NCBI GenBank assembly: GCA_034698045.1
Contig: JAQGAU010000636.1
Coordinates: forward strand, 1-25,417
DNA: 25,417 nucleotides
Reading direction: 5' to 3'
Source of the DNA: Paramacrobiotus richtersi
Lineage: Eukaryota; Tardigrada; Eutardigrada; Parachela; Macrobiotidae
The position numbers and the translations under genes were made by a program. Numbering within the stretch: the first letter of the stretch is position 1; each line of letters begins with the position of its first letter. The notes beneath the pieces are model-generated. The model made no database searches, had not been told where the DNA came from, and saw only the letters and a list, made by a program, of their open reading frames with translations. Below are positions 21,426-25,417 of this stretch, in pieces.

Positions 21426-22600
21426 TTAGACAAGACAAGACAAGTTTATTCCTCTGGCCATTTCGGTCCAGCAGGTGCCATGCATCGACATGCATGACAT
21501 TAACTCCACACAAAGACAGAGGGATCATATCAAAAACTGGGGGAAGAATAGTACAAAATCCACTACTGAAAAAGGCTAAAACAACATCAGAGATAAACCT
21601 CAGAGGGAGAACTGATCACAACCATTATCCACTAAAAATTATCAAAGATTTACGAGATCAGATTTCGAAATAAAAATCGAAAAAAGAAATCAGCGATATT
21701 TCAGAGTTCAGAAAACCCAAGCACGCACAAAAGCGTTCGTCGGCCACATCTTTCCGTTTTTAATTTTATCAGTACAGTCTTTGAAACTACCAATTCGGGC
21801 AAACGTGCTTCCTCGGCGGTCTCCTTTGCTCGGGAGAAAAACGCTGACAAATCGTACTTCCACTCCCTGCTGTTTTAGCTGGGTTTCGATGAACGCATTG
21901 TAATCTTTGACGGCTTTGAACTTACTCTGCTCGAGGCGGGGGATCCCACTGAGGCAGAAATCCGCATGGGGCTTGTGAGGGAGGCGTAGAGCCGATGCCA
22001 GGTTTTCGTCTGTTGTAACGTTCGTACCACGGATCGTCTTTGTTCTCCTTTTTACGACATCGGTCCATTTTGTTGTTGGCGTTTCCGATAATTCGCTGGT
22101 TTTCGGGGCAGATGGCTCCGGGTTGGGCGGGGGAGTCAGATGGGGCGATATGATCTGGGGGGTTAGTCGGGGTGGCTCGATCTTGGTTGCCCATTTGTGT
22201 GTGCAAGCTTTGTCCAGAGATTCAGGCCGAAATGTCCCATTGCCACGACGACTATTTACCTCATGTAAACATCCGTAAACATACATCTGATCACATATTG
22301 TTTCCATAGTTTTGTTGAATTCCTGAATGTTTTCTTCGCTGACAGCGAGGCCAGAGTAACCTGAGGGGGTTACCGTTGACGCAGGGGGGGTTGCAGCTGG
22401 CATGGATTTCAGCTGATTCTCCAGATCTTTATTCCGGGCTTCTAACAGGTTTACTTTAGATTCCAGCTGGCTCAGATGTTCCAGTAACTTTTTAAACTCC
22501 GGCTTAAACTGGTTCCACGTCATTTTTGGATCGGAGAAATCAAAAAAGGGATCAGAAGATGCCATTTTATCGAGAGCTAAATTTAGCGTGCTGTCAGCAT
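21426..22600 (-). mobile_element. ORF1-only non-LTR element with short TTGTC-repeat tail
   Basis: After the ORF1 stop comes about 280 nt of non-coding sequence ending GGAATAAACTTGTCTTGTC, with an AATAAA at 21450-21445 and about three TTGTC units at the very end (21429-21443). This polyadenylation-signal plus simple-repeat tail is the usual 3' end of many non-LTR elements. A perfect 7-bp-stem hairpin with a 4-nt loop (CATGCAT/ATGCATG, 21479-21496) sits in the 3' UTR and may be an RNA landmark for reverse transcription. The 5' boundary is not defined; I place it just upstream of the ATG. Confidence 0.65.
21708..22565 (-). CDS. ORF1-type protein of a non-LTR retrotransposon
   Basis: An uninterrupted 285-residue frame starting at ATG. 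Residues about 13-55 form a heptad-like coiled coil (LEHLSQLESKVNLLEARNKD), the middle is Pro-rich and basic (VVKRRTKTIRGTN), and the C-terminal third resembles the RNA-binding part of LINE ORF1 proteins, ending FARIGSFKDC...WPTNAFVRAWVF. Such proteins coat element RNA. The element 3' end lies directly downstream and no reverse transcriptase follows, so this is an ORF1-only copy. That it has no stop suggests a young insertion or selection. Family assignment rests on layout and general resemblance, not on a search. Confidence 0.72.
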   Translation of the reverse strand: MASSDPFFDFSDPKMTWNQFKPEFKKLLEHLSQLESKVNLLEARNKDLENQLKSMPAATPPASTVTPSGYSGLAVSEENIQEFNKTMETICDQMYVYGCLHEVNSRRGNGTFRPESLDKACTHKWATKIEPPRLTPQIISPHLTPPPNPEPSAPKTSELSETPTTKWTDVVKRRTKTIRGTNVTTDENLASALRLPHKPHADFCLSGIPRLEQSKFKAVKDYNAFIETQLKQQGVEVRFVSVFLPSKGDRRGSTFARIGSFKDCTDKIKNGKMWPTNAFVRAWVF

Positions 22601-23983
22601 GCAGCCCATCATAGCAATATATGATATATACGTGATGTGCGCTCTGATAGAGTTCCGGTAGAGTTATATGCTTTCTCTGTTGACATGGTCGGCACCACTC
22701 GACATTAACTTAACCTGCTTGTTCTCATTCACTTTTCATCTATTTTACCATTAAAGCTATACAACAACAACAACATGTGTATTTGAAGCCCGTTCCTATC
22801 AGTGACCTTCAGGTCATTTCAATATTCTTTCCCGCTCCATCAAAACATCTGTTTATACGAAAAGATAATTAAAAATTCTCCATAATATCTGGATGGCCTA
22901 CGACTACATGAATTTCCTGTACACAACATACATCCTCTAAGACGTCTACTTCCACACGCGCTCTATCCCACCACGGCTCTGACCACCGTCGCATCGGGCG
23001 CATCCGGACGCCGGGAACAGAGCCCAGTCAATTAACACTCCACCTGGTTCCACCAATCGCTGCCCACTGGTTGTTTACTGCCATGAACTGTTACCATCTG
23101 ATTTAATTAAGGTTCGCTTGTTGCATCCCTTTCAGGGCACCATCGCGGTAGGTGACCCGGACCACAACACGACTGTCCAAGTGTCACAGGCTTGAAACCA
23201 CTGCAACCGCTGTTCTTTGCGGCTGTCTCCTTGTCCATCATCACCGCCTTGCCTTCGTGTGCCGCCGCGGCCCCGGTTTGCGAAGGGACCCTTTTTAATT
23301 CCCGCCCTCCTCCAGCACGGGGTCACTTCATATGGCAGCTAGTGACGCCATCAGCAATACCGCTGCCCGAGTGACGTTAATTGCATCGGTCCATTTCTTG
23401 GGCCGATGCCGTCGGCCGAAAATGGCCCAGCCAGCCAACGACGTCATCCTTGGCCACTGCAGCACCTTCAGCGTCCTAGTTAGTCCTGTTATTTGAACAC
23501 AGCTCGACACTACCAGGTCACAGCAGTATTCTGTTTTGGCAAGCCAACGGGACGATCCGCTCCGTGAGCCATTGTGCCGGCACAACAGCATGCAACACAT
23601 CCGAAACCGCGCATTGTATCGAACTGTATTCAGCACTACGGCTTTTCCCACAAACACATGCGGTTGAATATCCTTCTCCAGGGCGATTCCACTCGGAGAG
23701 CTCTTCACAGTGACACAATTAGGGATGGGTAAACCACTGGTCGGGGCTTCGACATTGTCCCTTTGTCTGCTTGTGTGCGCAATAAGCGGTTGTTCTGCAA
23801 TGCGGTGAACAACTTTAAACATAGATGCAGCTTTCAAAATCCATGTTTGCATCCGATTTGTTTGGACGATACATCAATAAGACCGCTTCACTACTAGTTC
23901 CCTGCACCGGCGTTGCAAAGCGACCGCAAGACACAGTTATGATAAAGAAAGTAGGATGGACACCCATACATATTTGATTACTA
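22601..23983. other. Spacer with an unresolved possibly coding part (23130-23760)
   Basis: The part from 23130 is GC-richer and open on both strands. Plus strand: a signal-like stretch (PLQPLFFAAVSLSIITALPS) with no ATG after an AG at 23189, and a Cys/Thr frame at 23480-23713. Minus strand: a 174-codon frame at 23852-23328. No frame has a domain I recognise. Confidence 0.3.
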
Positions 23984-25165
23984 TCACTTCCGCAACGATT
24001 CTAGGAATGTGATGGAACGGGGATGCAAAGGAACCCTGGTCAAGTCCAAATCGCTGACAATGTTCAACGAGATCTTGTCAATCATCGGCAATTCCTTGAT
24101 AAGTTCCTCCACTTTGTAGTAGGCTAGTGCGCGATCGGGCATGGCGAGACGACTGCCCAACATGTAGAACAACGCGTCTAGATAATAGGCGTGCAGTGGT
24201 CCGAGAGTCGTTTTATCCACAGCCCTTGCGTGATCTACGACACCGGAACATTTTCAGTTTGCGGTTGGGAACGTGCAACTGCGACATGTCTTTAAGAATG
24301 CAATGGAGATTACTAATTATTATTACCTGGAGCAAAAATGGCCGCAGCCAGCAGCATGTACGTTTCCGTCAGTGTCAGTCCGACGTCGTTCAGCTTTTCC
24401 GCCCATCGGAACCAGAAGCGACAGAATTCCGGATCAGCTTCGATTTCGTGCATGCAGTAAGCTCCAGCATGGATCTTTTCCGGTCCCACCAGGTAAACAT
24501 ACGAATCCCCTCTATAGACGAATTTGCCACGATGCAGCTGAGAACAAAACATAGAGATTTAAACGTGTAGAAAGTTTAGAGTGAACGTCTAGAGATCTAT
24601 AAAAAGCACCATTACAAAACAGGTTTGCAGCTTGCACCATTGAATTGATGAGGAACTTTGCGGACAGCAACAGTTTCTGGTCCCGTTCACTAAGGTCAAG
24701 AAACCCCGGTAGCAATGAGGCAAACCTAATCAGCCGGATAAAATCATCCTCCACGGTTTTACTAATAAGCTCTGTCATTCTGGCAGGTGTAGTTTGAGGC
24801 TGATGCTGGATCGGAACATTAGAGAGATTAGACTTGCCCCTAATGTCAGACAGGGTTTTCACGAATTGTGCCTTGCTTACCGGAATCTGGCCATCCTTAA
24901 CTGCGGCAAGCATGAAGTGTGACCACAGTACGATCTGGTCTCCGTACGCCCATTCATAGGCGCCAAGCACCGCAGCTGCGGCCTTGTGTACAGCTAACTC
25001 GCGTGCTGTGCTTAGATCCCGGTAGCGACGTAAGAACGGCGGAAGGCCATCTTCACGCGGCATGAAGCCAGCAAAGTTGCTACTGACCGTTTCCGATCCC
25101 AGCGAGCGAATATCTGCAAGATGGCGGGAACTTCGTAATGAGCACTCGATCACGAATACACTCAT
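23984..25165 (-). CDS. Nuclear receptor ligand-binding domain protein (three exons; no DNA-binding domain seen)
   Basis: Exons are 25165-24638, 24537-24327 and 24234-23984, about 329 residues. Residues about 141-171 hold the classical receptor LBD signature, reading DDFIRLIRFASLLPGF then LDLSERDQKLLLSAKF (helices 3 to 5). Exon 2 supplies EKLNDVGLTLTETYMLLAA (helices 7-8) and exon 3 the helix 9-12 region, with FLESL near the C-terminus as a weak AF-2-like helix. Such domains bind lipophilic ligands or act constitutively in transcription. The first donor is uncertain: ATG|GTGCAA keeps frame but drops VQAAN, which would fit helix 5 well. A TAG stands 24 nt before the ATG, so any zinc-finger exon must be spliced from beyond 25190. 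Without one, this would be an LBD-only receptor. Confidence 0.82.
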
Positions 25166-25310
25166 GTCCACAATGTGACATATATACCCCTAGGACACCT
25201 GGGCTGGCTTTAGCCGAATGAAAACAAAAGTTAGTAGCATAGTTCGTAGTTAGTAGCAGAAAGTAGTTAGTAGATAAATAAATACTTACTAAAAAAATAT
25301 ATATACATGT

Positions 25311-25417
25311 GTTTTATTCGGCATCAGCCCAGTAAACAAAGTGGCCCGGAAAGTTCCAAATCAAATAAAGAACTTATCCCAGTTAGCGCGCGAAGGAACA
25401 GTCGCCAAAATCAAATT
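25311..25417 (-). repeat. Dispersed repeat family A, copy 3 (cut by the window edge)
   Basis: Minus strand: GGGATAAGTTCTTTATTTGA in the core and GGGCTGATGCCGAATAAAAC at the end. More diverged than copies 1 and 2 but alignable along its length. It lies upstream of the nuclear receptor gene. Confidence 0.5.

Noticed and set aside
23328-23852. 174-codon minus-strand frame
   Set aside because: Composition and content do not resemble a family I know, and competing frames on both strands are equally plausible; kept only as an open question.

Overview
The window is animal (metazoan) nuclear DNA. Its genes are split by short GT-AG introns (about 60-100 nt, plus longer first introns), wide spacers separate them, and there is non-LTR retrotransposon debris and pentanucleotide microsatellites. 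I see no operons or bacterial signals. The nuclear-receptor ligand-binding domain and the secreted CUB proteins indicate an invertebrate. A small-intron ecdysozoan such as a tardigrade or crustacean would fit, but nothing here fixes the taxon.

The main content is a three-member family of secreted proteins with one shared design: signal peptide, an 8-cysteine EB/EGF-like module, a Thr-rich mucin-like linker and a C-terminal CUB domain. All three copies have six exons with the same intron phases (1,1,0,0,0). Copy 1 (5483-7606, +) and copy 3 (18033-19950, -) are open from start to stop. Copy 2 (9971-12779, -) is a pseudogene: a 1-nt deletion in exon 1, a TGA at a conserved cysteine in exon 3, and a frame loss in exon 6. 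Copies 1 and 2 face each other tail to tail and share sequence just upstream of their start codons, which points to an inverted duplication.

The right end (23984-25165, -) holds a three-exon nuclear-receptor ligand-binding domain gene; no zinc-finger DNA-binding domain is visible before the window ends. Between it and copy 3 lies a non-LTR element (about 21426-22565, -) with an intact ORF1-type protein, a 3' UTR and a short (TTGTC)n tail but no reverse transcriptase. It abuts a 42-bp-arm inverted repeat. A separate reverse-transcriptase fragment lies at 17315-17569 (+).

Less certain items are a two-exon small cysteine-containing secreted peptide (3157-3387, +), a two-exon small membrane protein (13701-14005, -), two solo-LTR-like segments, and two dispersed repeat families with three and two diverged copies. 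Most of 1-3156, 3388-5400, 7607-9970, 14334-17260, 19951-21300 and 22566-23980 shows no gene I can support.

No joint pathway links the genes. The CUB family probably acts outside the cell (matrix, cuticle, mucus or gut lining, by inference) and the nuclear receptor in the nucleus.
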